Source of the DNA: Spongilla lacustris
Taxonomy: Eukaryota > Porifera > Demospongiae > Spongillida > Spongillidae
Length of the DNA stretch: 64,000 nucleotides
NCBI GenBank assembly: GCA_949361645.1
Contig: OX442434.1
Coordinates: 62,001-126,000 of the forward strand
Reading direction: 5' to 3'
The stretch's first letter is position 1. Every line of letters begins with the position of its first letter. This document shows positions 48,801 through 59,347 of the stretch, in pieces. Both the position numbers and the translations under genes were made by a program. Under the pieces are notes generated by a model. The model was given only the letters and a program-made list of their open reading frames with translations. It did not search any database and was not told the DNA's origin.

Positions 48801-51800
48801 ACTGTGTGTACATGTAGTGATCATACTGTGTGTACGTGTAGCAATCATACTGTGTGTACATGTAGCGATCATACTGTATGTACATGTAGCGATCATACTA
48901 TGTGTACATGTAGTGATCATACTGTGTGTACATGTAGCGATCATACTGTGTGTACATGTAGCGATCATACTGTGTACGTGTAGCGATCATACTGTGTACG
49001 TGTAGCGATCATACTGTGTGTACGTGTAGCGATCATACTGTGTGTACATGTAGCGATCATACTGTGTGTACATGTAGTTATCATACTGTGTGTACATGTA
49101 GCGATCATACTGTGTACATGTAGCGATCATACTGTGTGTACATGTAGCGATCATACTGTGTGTACATGTAGTGATCATACTGTGTGTACATGTAGCGATC
49201 ATACTGTGTGTACATGTAGTGATCATACTGTGTGTACATGTAGCGATCATACTGTGTACGTGTAGCGATCATACTGTGTGTACGTGTAGCGATCATACTG
49301 TGTGTACATGTAGCGATCATACTATGTGTACATGTAGTTATCATACTGTGTGTACATGTAGCGATCATACTGTGTGTACATGTAGCGATCATACTGTGTG
49401 TACATGTAGCGATCATACTGTGTGTACATGTAGCGATCATACTGTGTACGTGTAGCGATCATACTGTGTGTACGTGTAGCGATCATACTGTGTGTACATG
49501 TAGCGATCATACTGTGTACATGTAGTTATCATACTGTGTGTACATGTAGCGATCATACTATGTGTACATGTAGTGATCATACTGTGTGTACATGTAGCGA
49601 TCATACTGTGTGTACATGTAGCGATCATACTGTGTACGTGTAGCGATCATACTGTGTGTACGTGTAGCGATCATACTGTGTACGTGTAGCAATCATACTG
49701 TGTGTACATGTAGCGATCATACTATGTGTACATGTAGTGATCATACTGTGTGTACATGTAGTTATCATACTGTGTGTACATGTAGCGATCATACTGTGTG
49801 TACATGTAGTGATCATACTGTGTGTACATGTAGCGATCATACTGTGTGTACATGTAGTGATCATACTGTGTGTACATGTAGCGATCATACTGTGTGTACA
49901 TGTAGTTATCATACTGTGTGTACATGTAGCGATCATACTGTGTACATGTAGCGATCATACTGTGTGTACATGTAGCGATCATACTGTGTGTACATGTAGT
50001 GATCATACTGTGTGTACATGTAGCGATCATACTGTGTACGTGTAGCGATCATACTGTGTGTACATGTAGCGATCATACTGTGTGTACATGTAGTGATCAT
50101 ACTGTGTGTACATGTAGCGATCATACTGTGTACGTGTAGCGATCATACTGTGTGTACATGTAGCGATCATACTGTGTGTACATGTAGCGATCATACTATG
50201 TGTACATGTAGTTATCATACTGTGTGTACATGTAGCGATCATACTGTGTGTACATGTAGCGATCATACTGTGTGTACATGTAGCGATCATACTATGTGTA
50301 CATGTAGTGATCATACTGTGTGTACATGTAGCGATCATACTGTGTGTACATGTAGCGATCATACTATGTGTACATGTAGTGATCATACTGTGTGTACATG
50401 TAGCGATCATACTATGTGTACATGTAGTGATCATACTGTGTGTACATGTAGCGATCATACTGTGTGTACATGTAGTGATCATACTGTGTGTACATGTAGC
50501 GATCATACTGTGTACATGTAGTGATCATACTGTGTGTACATGTAGTGATCATACTGTGTGTACATGTAGCGATCATACTGTGTGTACATGTAGTGATCAT
50601 ACTGTGTGTACATGTAGTGATCATACTGTGTGTACATGTAGCGATCATACTGTGTGTACATGTAGCGATCATACTGTGTGTACATGTAGCGATCATAAAA
50701 ATTATGCAGATGTCATAAAAATTAAACAACAAAACAAATCTATAGGTAAAGAACCTTTCTACCTATTATCCAAATTTGAAGCAATTTGATTACTCCTACT
50801 GAAAGTTATGGTGGGTTTGAACCTGGAGGGATATCAGACGTTGCAATATTTGCACAGAGCAAGTGAAGATTCCAAACTGTATTTTACCACAGAGAAATGG
50901 TGTAGTAAGATAGGAAGTCCATAGCTTAAACTGTTCAGAAGTTATAGCAATCCAAGCATAAGAATCTACTGATCAGTTTGCACCAACAATAAGCCATCGT
51001 GGCATCATTTTACAAAAGGTTCAGAATACAAAATGCTTGTCATTTGAAACTAAAGGATACATTGTGTTGTATACACTCAGGCCACATTAAAACTAAGATT
51101 TTAAATTTAACGTAGTAACATATTAGGGCACTAATCTGTTGATTATTGACATAGTTAGTTGCAAGATCTGTGTCGTATTGTCAAATATTTGCCTGTCATG
51201 GATTTTTACATCAGGTTGTGTGGCGTTTGAACAAAGCAATATTACACTACTCTTATATGACAGCATTGCCTCACATCTTCCGCACTAAGCAATGCTCTGG
51301 ATATATCTTCATAAAGGCACAAAGTGAAGAAAAGACTGTTTCATATAGATTGAAATGGATTTGATGGACTTTGGTGTCAAAACCACAGGATACTTGTAAC
51401 TACACACTTTTTTACCTGGGATGGTCATTCCTATTGATCCGCAGGACATGTCCATTCAGATTTGTTTATCTTGCATGCCATGAATTAAAATGTATGGCAA
51501 ATTCAATTGTTAAGTTTATAAACAATATTTTGAAGTTGGGGCAAGGAAAGAAAGTAGTCAAGTTGGTATTGAGTATGTACGATTGTCCTAAATAGACGTA
51601 CCATTCAGCCCCTTAGTATGTGTAATTTACCTGTAGCTTTATATATACACTTTCTTGTGACTAGTCAGTTCAATACTTAGACATTAAACTAGCCATCTAG
51701 ATAGGACAGCTGGTGGATCAGGCATCTGCGTGGTTTGCAGGCTGTTAGGTATCCTCATGCATGCTCACTGCACATATGATCTGAAGTGTTTGCTGTGCAA

Positions 51801-54800
51801 AAAGAAGCAACTTGTACATGAACTGGTTCTTCTTGAACAGTTGCTAAGATGTGTGTGTGTTCCTAGATCACTGAAGAAGAAGCTGAAAAAATAAAACAAG
51901 AACAGACCCACCTAAAGGAAACCCCTCCCCCTGCTCCAGAGCATAAGGAGGACCCAGAGGCGAGCAAGGTATGCTAATCATCACATATACTTTACATCAC
52001 TCTTAAATGATATGTCCCGTACTTAACCCATTCACAGAAGCCCTTACAAAAAGTCATTGGCATCATACCTTTTTTTGCTAATAAACCTTTACAAGACGAT
52101 CAGCTATGTGATAGTGCCCATCAGTGCACTTAAAATAGCATATAAAAGTAGTTGGACCTTTTTTACAACCATCGTACTGGACATGAATAATATTGAATAT
52201 CTGTATACAGTGCCTAATCAGGGATGGTATGGTTGCTTCATAGTAGAATGGGGAATACCATACTTGTACTTACTCTGCCTTTTCAGTGTGTCCAAAGTCA
52301 CCCTCCGCCATTTAGCATGGCTGTACCTTTTAAATAGAAGGCACACACTGATGACGAAAACGGACGTGGGAGGGGCACTATAAGTTCTCTTAAAGTGCAT
52401 CCTCACCTACTAATGCGTACCATGCTGCATGTAAAAAATACCAAACCCCAAACATGAGTGTGAGTATTACATGTACCTAAGATTTACTTGCAATTAGTGA
52501 CTACCAGAAGGCATGTCTATTTATGGTGCCACCCTACATGCATAGAAGTTAACATAAATTCTCAGGAGGTGACAAACTGTTCAAGAAGTGTGGAATTGAA
52601 TATTATGCTTACTAGTGGCATAGAGGTGCCCATAGACCATGTATCACTGGGATCACATTGTGGCAAAATGGGTCAGTATTCGAATGACTGCACACTTTTA
52701 CTGAGCATTAAGGAGACACAATGGAAGAAAGCCCTTCTAGTTGCCCTCATTGAAGTGGTAGATTTGTGGAGCCTTGGTTCGCCCTTTTTATTTTTCAGAT
52801 CAAGGAATGTCATCCTGAGCTGGCTATGCTACAAAAACGAAGCAGGAGAACCAGTTGTTGAATATAATTAGAAGAGTGTGGTTTAAGACAACTCCTTGGA
52901 AATGTCTACATGTATGTGTATTAGCAGGGTGGTGGCCTGAGAAATAGAAATTAAAATCCTTGTTATTGGAGTTGTAGTGTACCGGAAGTGTACCTGTACT
53001 GTTAATTGTCTGCTTTGTCAGAGTGATGAAGAGGAAGATGCTGATGCAAAAGGAAAACTGAAGCCCAATTCTGGAAATGGGGGAGATTTGCCCAATTATA
53101 GATGGACCCAGGTCAGTTTTATATGTATTATTAGTCTTCGCATCATTCTTGATTTTTCTCCCATTTCATGATAGACCCTTAGTGATGCCGAGGTATGTAC
53201 TGAGGTGTGGGGGGGAGGGGGTAGTACATAAATGTTGTATGAAGTGTTTTGTGTCTAAATGGTAAGCTGTGTGTTTCATTCCTTTCACTCTCTACCCAAC
53301 ATTAGATCCGAATTCCAACAAGTGTGGCTTTTACAATTCGTAGCAAAGACATTGTCTTTGATGTTCAGACCAAGGTGTGATGACAGTCCTGTGCATTCCT
53401 GCTCTGAGGGCACTGGTGTACTCTAAAAAATCATTATTAGTCGTTGGCCCAAGCATTGTAGAGCACCATACTGAGCCTAAAGGCGTTTCTACACTAGCAA
53501 AGGCAAACCTGATCGATTGGGATCGATCTGCTTTGTATGAGTTCAATGGGAGTAAAGACCCACTAATTATATTCATTGACCACAAAGCAGATCGATCTGG
53601 TTTGCCTTTGCTAGTGCAGAAACGTCGTAAATATATCTAGAATGATGACATCATGTGGTGATCCTTCATGTGTAGGGCAGTTTCAATTCAAGATGTATAG
53701 CATGACATGTACATACAACTGAATATCATAGTGAATACCTCCCTAAAATTATCTTAATTGTACTTACAATTGACCCTTTGCACACACACACACACCATGT
53801 GAACACAGCATTTGAAAGTTGGTTTGAAAGGCCATCCACCTATCATTGATGGAGAATTATTCAACAAGGCAAGTACACTTCTGTGATGCCACCCACGGTT
53901 CTGTGTCAGATGTTTTGCTTACAGATAAAACCTGAGGACTCCTTCTGGACACTAGAAGATAAGAAGAACATAGTGGTCCATCTTGAAAAAGTTGGTGATT
54001 TACAATAAAGTTGAACACCACTCTGGTATTCCATGTTGTATGTAGATCATCGCCTATGCATGTTAACCTACATGTAGGCATTGCAACCATCGGTTCTTTA
54101 GATAGATGATCAAGATGGAGGAGCGTACATAAATTGGCCACAATCTTGATGACGAGTATAAAGTTAGGAATAGTGTGTGTTTGGTGCAGCACTAGCAGCA
54201 TGCTGGCATTGTTTTCTGCCCCCACCTTGTAAGTAGCCCTATTTGCTATATTGGCGGTTATTTTAAGCATTGGCTGTGTGTTCATTGGTTGGAATAAGTG
54301 ATTTTAATGATCTCCAAACCGAAATAGAAATGAAGCCCTATGCTCAAGTGTTACATTATTGGAGTTCGAACACCAAAGGTTGCCCACATGTAGGCGTGCA
54401 GTCAATCTATCATTAAGTTCCTCATGCTATGAATTCAACTAGAAGGCAAATTCATTATGAGTAAAGTTTTTATTATGGCGTTGCATTTTTTACTGGCATG
54501 TATTTAGCAAAACAGAATGGAGTGGTGGACACGTGTTGTTCTGACAGACCCAGAGATTAACACAAAGAAGGTGCAGCCAGAGAACTCCAAGGTAACCATA
54601 TGTGGGTAGATGACCATATATACTGCACTAAGGCATAACCTAGTCCAACATACATATGGATACATTTCGATTTTATTACTAGCTATCTGATTTGGACTCG
54701 GAGACTAGGGGTATGGTGGAGAAGATGATGTATGATCAGCGACAAAAGGAAGTACGTTAGTGTGTCAAGTGTTAAGGGCAAATGGGGGGTTTAAAGTGTA

Positions 54801-55128
54801 GATTAATATATTGATCTCCTTTAGCTGGGTTTGCCCACTTCTGAGGACCAGAAGAAACAAGATATCTTGAAAAAGTAAGTATTTCATTAGTTAAGCCTCA
54901 AGTGTTATCCTGTGATCTAGCTACAGCGTGGCAGGTGCATGCGCCTAACTAAAAATAGGTTACACTAACTTGATGACCATATATCAGAGCTAACGGCAAT
55001 CGTCCAGACACCTAGCTCTTATCATATGAAGTGCAATTCATTTTCATTTCTCTAATTTGTCTGTAATGCAATTTAGGTTTATGGAACAGCATCCAGAAAT
55101 GGATTTTTCAAAAGCAAAGATCTCTTAA
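45821..55128 (+). CDS. NUDC: Nuclear distribution protein NudC
   Basis: Fourteen exons with consistent phase: 45821-45898, 45959-46036, 46251-46295, 46430-46531, 51867-51968, 53022-53111, 53175-53192, 53306-53374, 53809-53868, 53925-53990, 54508-54591, 54683-54751, 54825-54874, 55077-55128. The CDS is 963 nt, 320 aa (human NUDC 331). The N-terminal signature [17 protein letters not shown] is followed by [15 protein letters not shown] charged coiled-coil-like stretch leads to LPNYRWTQ (159-165) and the CS/p23-like domain (to about 250). The end [12 protein letters not shown] matches the family. NudC is an HSP90/dynein co-chaperone needed for dynein-LIS1 function and mitosis. Exon 7 is an 18-nt microexon (TLSDAE), and the intron after exon 9 uses a GC donor (GCAAGT at 53869). 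Intron 4 is 5.3 kb and mostly tandem repeat. Confidence 0.95.
46722..46890. repeat. 26-bp minisatellite
   Basis: About six copies of GGGTGGGTACTCATATCAGC ACCAGA in NudC intron 4. Confidence 0.95.
47018..50696. repeat. 24-bp tandem array, about 150 copies
   Basis: The unit is TGTGTGTACATGTAGCGATC ATAC, with a 22-bp form lacking one TG. It fills about 3.7 kb of NudC intron 4. Variation is concentrated at the two bases after GTAG (CG, TG, CA, TT, TA) and at TACATG/TACGTG. The 24-bp period keeps several frames open on both strands, giving false ORFs of up to 335 codons. Confidence 0.97.
50697..51866. other. Rest of NudC intron 4
   Basis: AT-rich sequence with small frames. No repeats or coding features are recognised. 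Confidence 0.5.
53175..53192 (+). other. 18-nt microexon of NudC
   Basis: ACCCTTAGTGATGCCGAG lies between acceptor TGATAG and donor GTATGT. It encodes TLSDAE and restores the NudC continuity RWTQ-TLSDAE-IRIP at the start of the CS domain. Skipping it would keep frame but delete six residues of the first beta strand. Confidence 0.85.
53482..53627. mobile_element. Small MITE in a NudC intron
   Basis: GCGTTTCTACACTAGCAAAG..CAAACCTGATCGAT at the left is matched in inverse at the right (GATCGATCTGGTTTGCC..TTGCTAGTGCAGAAACG). The element is about 145 bp with a GATCGATCTGCTTTGT subterminal block on both sides. Confidence 0.78.
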
Positions 55129-55644
55129 GAATTGTATTCTTTTCACTTTGATGTCTGTCGGTTGCATTTGTTAGCTTGGAACGTTCTAGGTATGCCAATT
55201 AGGTTTTGCTGTAAATTGTATGCTGCCTTTCTATTCAAACTAATATGTGATGCAATAGACTATCTACATTCGTGTTGCTGGCAATGGCTCCTTGTTTTAC
55301 TGATACTCGAGTACCTTTAAATACATACCTTTGTATAAGGCAGGGCATATTGATTAGAAATGTCTGATAGAACACTGGAAATGAAAGGTTGACTATTGTA
55401 CTGTTCCAGGCACACTTTGTATTGTTATTTTTAATGTGCAATGAGATCGGAACTTTCAATTTCTGATAACACACTCTCCTGTAGTCCTTGCCAGAGTTTG
55501 CTGTGGATGATGAATGAAATGCATACTGTCAAACAATTACAACTATACCTTTTGCATGCTTTATCAATGCTGGCATCAAAAAATTAAATAATACGTTCAT
55601 TTTCACTTTTTAAGAATGGACTAAGGCGCATTGCACCCAGAAAA

Positions 55645-57287
55645 TCATTGTTTTCTGTGCCATGGTGAGCACCTCAGACTACTGTTAGACATATTGTATA
55701 GTGTACTAAAATGATTTCAATTGTCAGAACTGCAAACATGGCTATACATGGCTGCATTATCCACATAAAAATTTGAATTGCTGTGTATAGAACACTTATA
55801 GCTACATGATATGAAAATCTTAACACATGGTATGATGTATTGTCTTGTAGTAAATCATTTCACACAGCTGTGTGAATCTGTCACACTGCATTATAATCTT
55901 TCTTACCTGGAAACGTCTGGTGCAACATAGGCTGCACTGACTGCAGACACAAGTGAGCTTTCTGCCTCCTGTAGACAACATCATCACACAACAGGAGTAG
56001 CCACTGTCACCTTTACCTTACCTTCACCATGGCCTCCAATACCTCACATCGCTTCTGGAGCTTCTGGATTTCTAACTGTAGTTACCTCACTTATATTAGT
56101 ACACACACACACATACATGTATACACACACACCAACCTCAACTTCCCTCACGCACTGCTCCAATTGATAGCAGACTGAGATAGGAACTTTGCCAATTCTC
56201 TTAGCCACAACATCCTGTATAGCCTCCTGCTGGCTTGCTATCTAAAATGAATACCACATGATGGCAGTGGACCATATGTGACATGTCATGGCATGGATCA
56301 AGTGATGGCAGTGGATCATGTGATTTTAATTACAGTATCACCTGCAACTGAAGATCTTCAATTTTGGCGCTGTACTCTGATGATGACACTTCTGCATCCT
56401 GTACATCTGTATGTGGTGGGGGAGGGGCATCAATGGTGGATTTGGTATGCCATGCATCTGCTACTAGGCATCACTAGAAAGAGATGTAGAGGCACCACCC
56501 CCTACCATGCACATAGGGATCACATGTCATATAAACTGGACCTGTTATTGATGCTGTTAGGCTTTCCATAGCTTTGGTATGTGTCTGTTTTTCATTTAAC
56601 AGTACAGACCTCTGTCTGAAAAGAATTATTTAAAATAATAGTGTAATATCAGTGTCCACCTTGCATCAGAGTGATCATACCGTTCGCATTCTTCCACAGC
56701 AAGTTTATAATGCGTCTCTAACTTGGACACCCGCAGCTTCAACAGCCTCAGTTTAACTGACTCTGTGATGGGCGGCTGTTCAGCAGCTACAGCCTGCTGC
56801 ACACGAACGTCTGATTCATCGTGTTTCAACTGCATCAGTACATATCTGTCATACGATTCCTGTTAGGAAAGTGTGAAATACACACGAGAGAATACATTTA
56901 ACACGGAACACACCTTGATTCTCTGTAAAAGAGGTGCGTACACCCCGCTGACTTTGATTGTTCCGTCAAATCCATCGGAATGAACTGTTAGCCTCTCCAA
57001 GGGGACTTCATAGTGAGACTTCGAAGAAAGGATGCGCTGTGGACATAGCAAACTTTTGTTATATCGCAGTTAAGTAAGACTCGGGGTGCGCTTACGCGGT
57101 TGAGTTCCTTTTCAATTTCCTGCAGTGGTCCAGTACACGTGAGAGCGTTTCTGATGTGTTCTCGTTTCCGAATGCAGTCTCTATCAAGCTCAACGAGCTT
57201 CTTATATAGTTCTGTCTTTGTTGCAGTAAGTGCAAGTGAGTGCAACTTTTTAATAGTAACAACTTCTGGAGAGGATTTCGCGCTCAT
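55645..57287 (-). CDS. Coiled-coil protein of unknown function
   Basis: Nine exons by splice phase: 57096-57287, 56914-57036, 56681-56859, 56542-56615, 56342-56406, 56137-56241, 56022-56075, 55907-55968, 55645-55681. This gives 296 aa; the last exon and the 56542-56615/56342-56406 junction are less certain. The protein starts MSAKSSPEVVTIKKLH. It has a charged helical N-terminus, a conserved-looking middle (YEVPLERLTVHSDGFDG, then YAPLLQRIKESYDRYV), and heptad-rich helices (LRLLKLRVSKLETHYK; LEIQKLQKRCEVLEAMV). The middle recalls TSNAXIP1-N-type domains of sperm or ciliary coiled-coil proteins, but that is a weak impression. It is convergent with NudC (516 bp) and divergent from calcipressin (77 bp). 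Confidence 0.72.
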
Positions 57288-57364
57288 GTTTTAATAACCA
57301 GCTGTTGTTATTTATAAAATAATTATAGGTGGTGTAATAAGTTATTGAATGCGAGAATCATTAA
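57288..57364. promoter_or_regulatory. 77-bp divergent promoter
   Basis: Only 77 bp lie between the start codons of the coiled-coil gene and calcipressin. It is AT-rich, with a CAGCTG E-box and TTATTTATAAAATAAT. The 5' UTRs must be very short, or the starts may overlap. Confidence 0.5.
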
Positions 57365-58976
57365 ATGGACGAAGATCGAGAAAAAAGTGCGGAGCCCTTG
57401 GATTACGCCTGCTCCTTTTATGTTGGGAGGGTGCCTGAAGCTATTTTCTCTACTGATGACTCGATCACCTTGAAGGTACTATCGGCACTTGTGTAGTATT
57501 AAGTGCTTGAATATTACTAATCACCTGTTTGATGATACTAGTAGGGTTCATTGTACAAATCAAGATACACATGGCCGTAGGCCTATGTTACGGATTTTAA
57601 CCAGAAAAATGTGACGATAAGACCCATGTTGACAGAATCAAGTGAGGCCAGAGGCCTGAGATATGTGAGATTTGTACTTTGCGCTCGTGTCAACTGAGTT
57701 GGATAAAATCCCCAATATTGGAATCGTGTGGCATATTGCTATAGCATGTGCTTATGGTTAGAAGCATCAGACCATAGCTTTGTAATCGTTATATTCACAT
57801 GGATTCAGGAATACCATCAGAGCTATTATGGTAGAGTGTGGTGTGGTGTGGGGTGGGGTGGGGTGGTTGCCATGGGTACAAGTAAAATCTATGAAACAGC
57901 ACGATGTGTTGTGACTACTAGTGGTGCATGTCAAAGTGACTGTGATCCTTAGTCCTATTTGATCCCTAAGTCTGTACTTGATGGATATAAGTGTTATGTT
58001 CAAGGCCCTCGGTATGTGCTACACATGGATATGCTGGGTCATATAGCCTTCATGTCTTTTATCACTTGCAGGCAGAGTTTGAAGCTGTTTTTCAGCCATA
58101 TGGCGAAGATGGTGTGACTTTTCACTACCTAAGGTCATTTGGGTTGGTCAAAGTTGTGTTTACCACACCTGAGCAGGCTGCATTGGCTCAATCCAACCTT
58201 TGTAACCATGAATTCAAGGGCGTTAACTTGAAGGTGAAACCAATCAAGGTCAGTTATAAGTCTGGCTGCTGACTGTCTGGAGGTGTAATCCCATGAACCA
58301 TATTATGTCCATATTCACTTCAGCCTATTATTCTAGGTTCCCGCACATTGGACATACCACAAAGAACGAAGCAGTTCCTTGTTTCTCCACCGGCGTCACC
58401 ACCAGTTGGGTGGGACCAAGCAACTGAACCTTCACCCTTTGTGGACTACAGCCTTGTTACAGCACTTGCAAGAATACAGCTTCCAGGTGCTTGTAAAAAT
58501 GACATAAAATGACATAGACCTCCTCCTCCCCTCCCTTCCCTCTCCTCCCTCTTCCCCCCTTCTCTCCTCCTCCCTTCTCCCTCCCTCCTCCCCTCCTCCC
58601 CTCCCTCCTCCCCTCCCCCTCCTCTCCCTCCTCTCCCTCCTCTCCCTCCTCTCCCTCCTCTCCCTCCTCTCCCTCCTCCCCTTCCTCACTCCCCTCCCCT
58701 CCATTCTCCCCTCCCCCTCGTCTCCCTCCTCCCCTCCCTTCCCCTCCCCTCCCCTCACTCTTCCTCACTCCCTTCTCCTCCTCTTCAGGGTCAGCACAGG
58801 AGCTCCATGAGGGGTCAGAGGACACACCTAGCATAGTGGTGGTGACGCCACCAGAGATGGAGAGCATGTTGCCCACTGTGTCAGAGAGGGAAGTGGGCCA
58901 CGCCCACCCCATCAGAATATCTGCTTTGCCTCCTTCTGCAGTACACACAACACGCCCACCATTACATCAGCAATGA
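57365..58976 (+). CDS. RCAN: Calcipressin (regulator of calcineurin)
   Basis: Four exons, 57365-57475, 58072-58248, 58324-58486 and 58789-58976, give 212 aa, in the usual RCAN size range. An RRM-like N-terminal domain (VGRVPEAIF, then FHYLRSFGLVKVVF) is followed by the family signature FLVSPPASPPVGW (aa 114-126), the LxxP/SP motif that docks and inhibits calcineurin. A C-terminal TPSIVVVTP (163-171) resembles the PxIxIT-like site. The exon 3 acceptor is CTTCAG at 58323; a nearer TCTAG gives the wrong frame. Introns are 596, 75 and 302 bp, the last filled by a CCCTCCTCT repeat. It inhibits calcineurin and so feeds back on Ca2+/NFAT-type signalling. Confidence 0.94.
58515..58782. repeat. Polypyrimidine (CCCTCCTCT)n tract
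   Basis: A nearly pure C/T strand fills intron 3 of calcipressin right up to the acceptor at 58788, doubling as its polypyrimidine tract. Confidence 0.95.
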
Positions 58977-59347
58977 AATGTTTGTGGGTGTCTTACATTT
59001 GCTCAATTTTAATGCAATGCACCCTTGTGCAATATCTTTCTTGTGCCTCTAGATAGTGGTGAAGGTTTGTGCTTATGACGTAGGCTAAGTAGCTACCTCA
59101 CACTTAGGTACTTCTCAGTTATTTCCAGCTAGCTGTCTTTAGAGATACCTTGGACTGCAGGGGGCGGTTGCCTTTATAGCAGTTACTAGTACACACGTGT
59201 CACGTATTGACCAGCTTTTATTGGATCGTGGTTTGAGACCAGTCTCATTTCCTGGTTCCCAGACCACACTAAGGACACATGACCACTAATGACATTTATC
59301 GATGTATCGATTATAGAGTCTTAATTTGGAAGTACCCTCCCACCGCG
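58977..59347. promoter_or_regulatory. Calcipressin-Rag intergenic region
   Basis: 371 bp. CACACGTGTCACGT at 59192-59205 contains a CACGTG E-box 149 bp upstream of the Rag ATG. GGTTCCCAGACCAC near 59255 is a degenerate end of the foldback family. Confidence 0.45.

Noticed and set aside
47018..50696. CRISPR-like repeat array
   Set aside because: There are no unique spacers. Variation is point-like within a head-to-tail minisatellite in a eukaryotic intron.
47179..50732. Long reading frames (up to 335 codons) encoding [16 protein letters not shown] or IILCVHV repeats
   Set aside because: The 24-bp period keeps frames open on both strands at once. The array is inside NudC intron 4 and has no codon-level constraint.
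58432..58948. Glu/Gly/Arg-rich minus-strand proteins
   Set aside because: Reverse reading of the polypyrimidine tract in calcipressin intron 3 and of exon 4.
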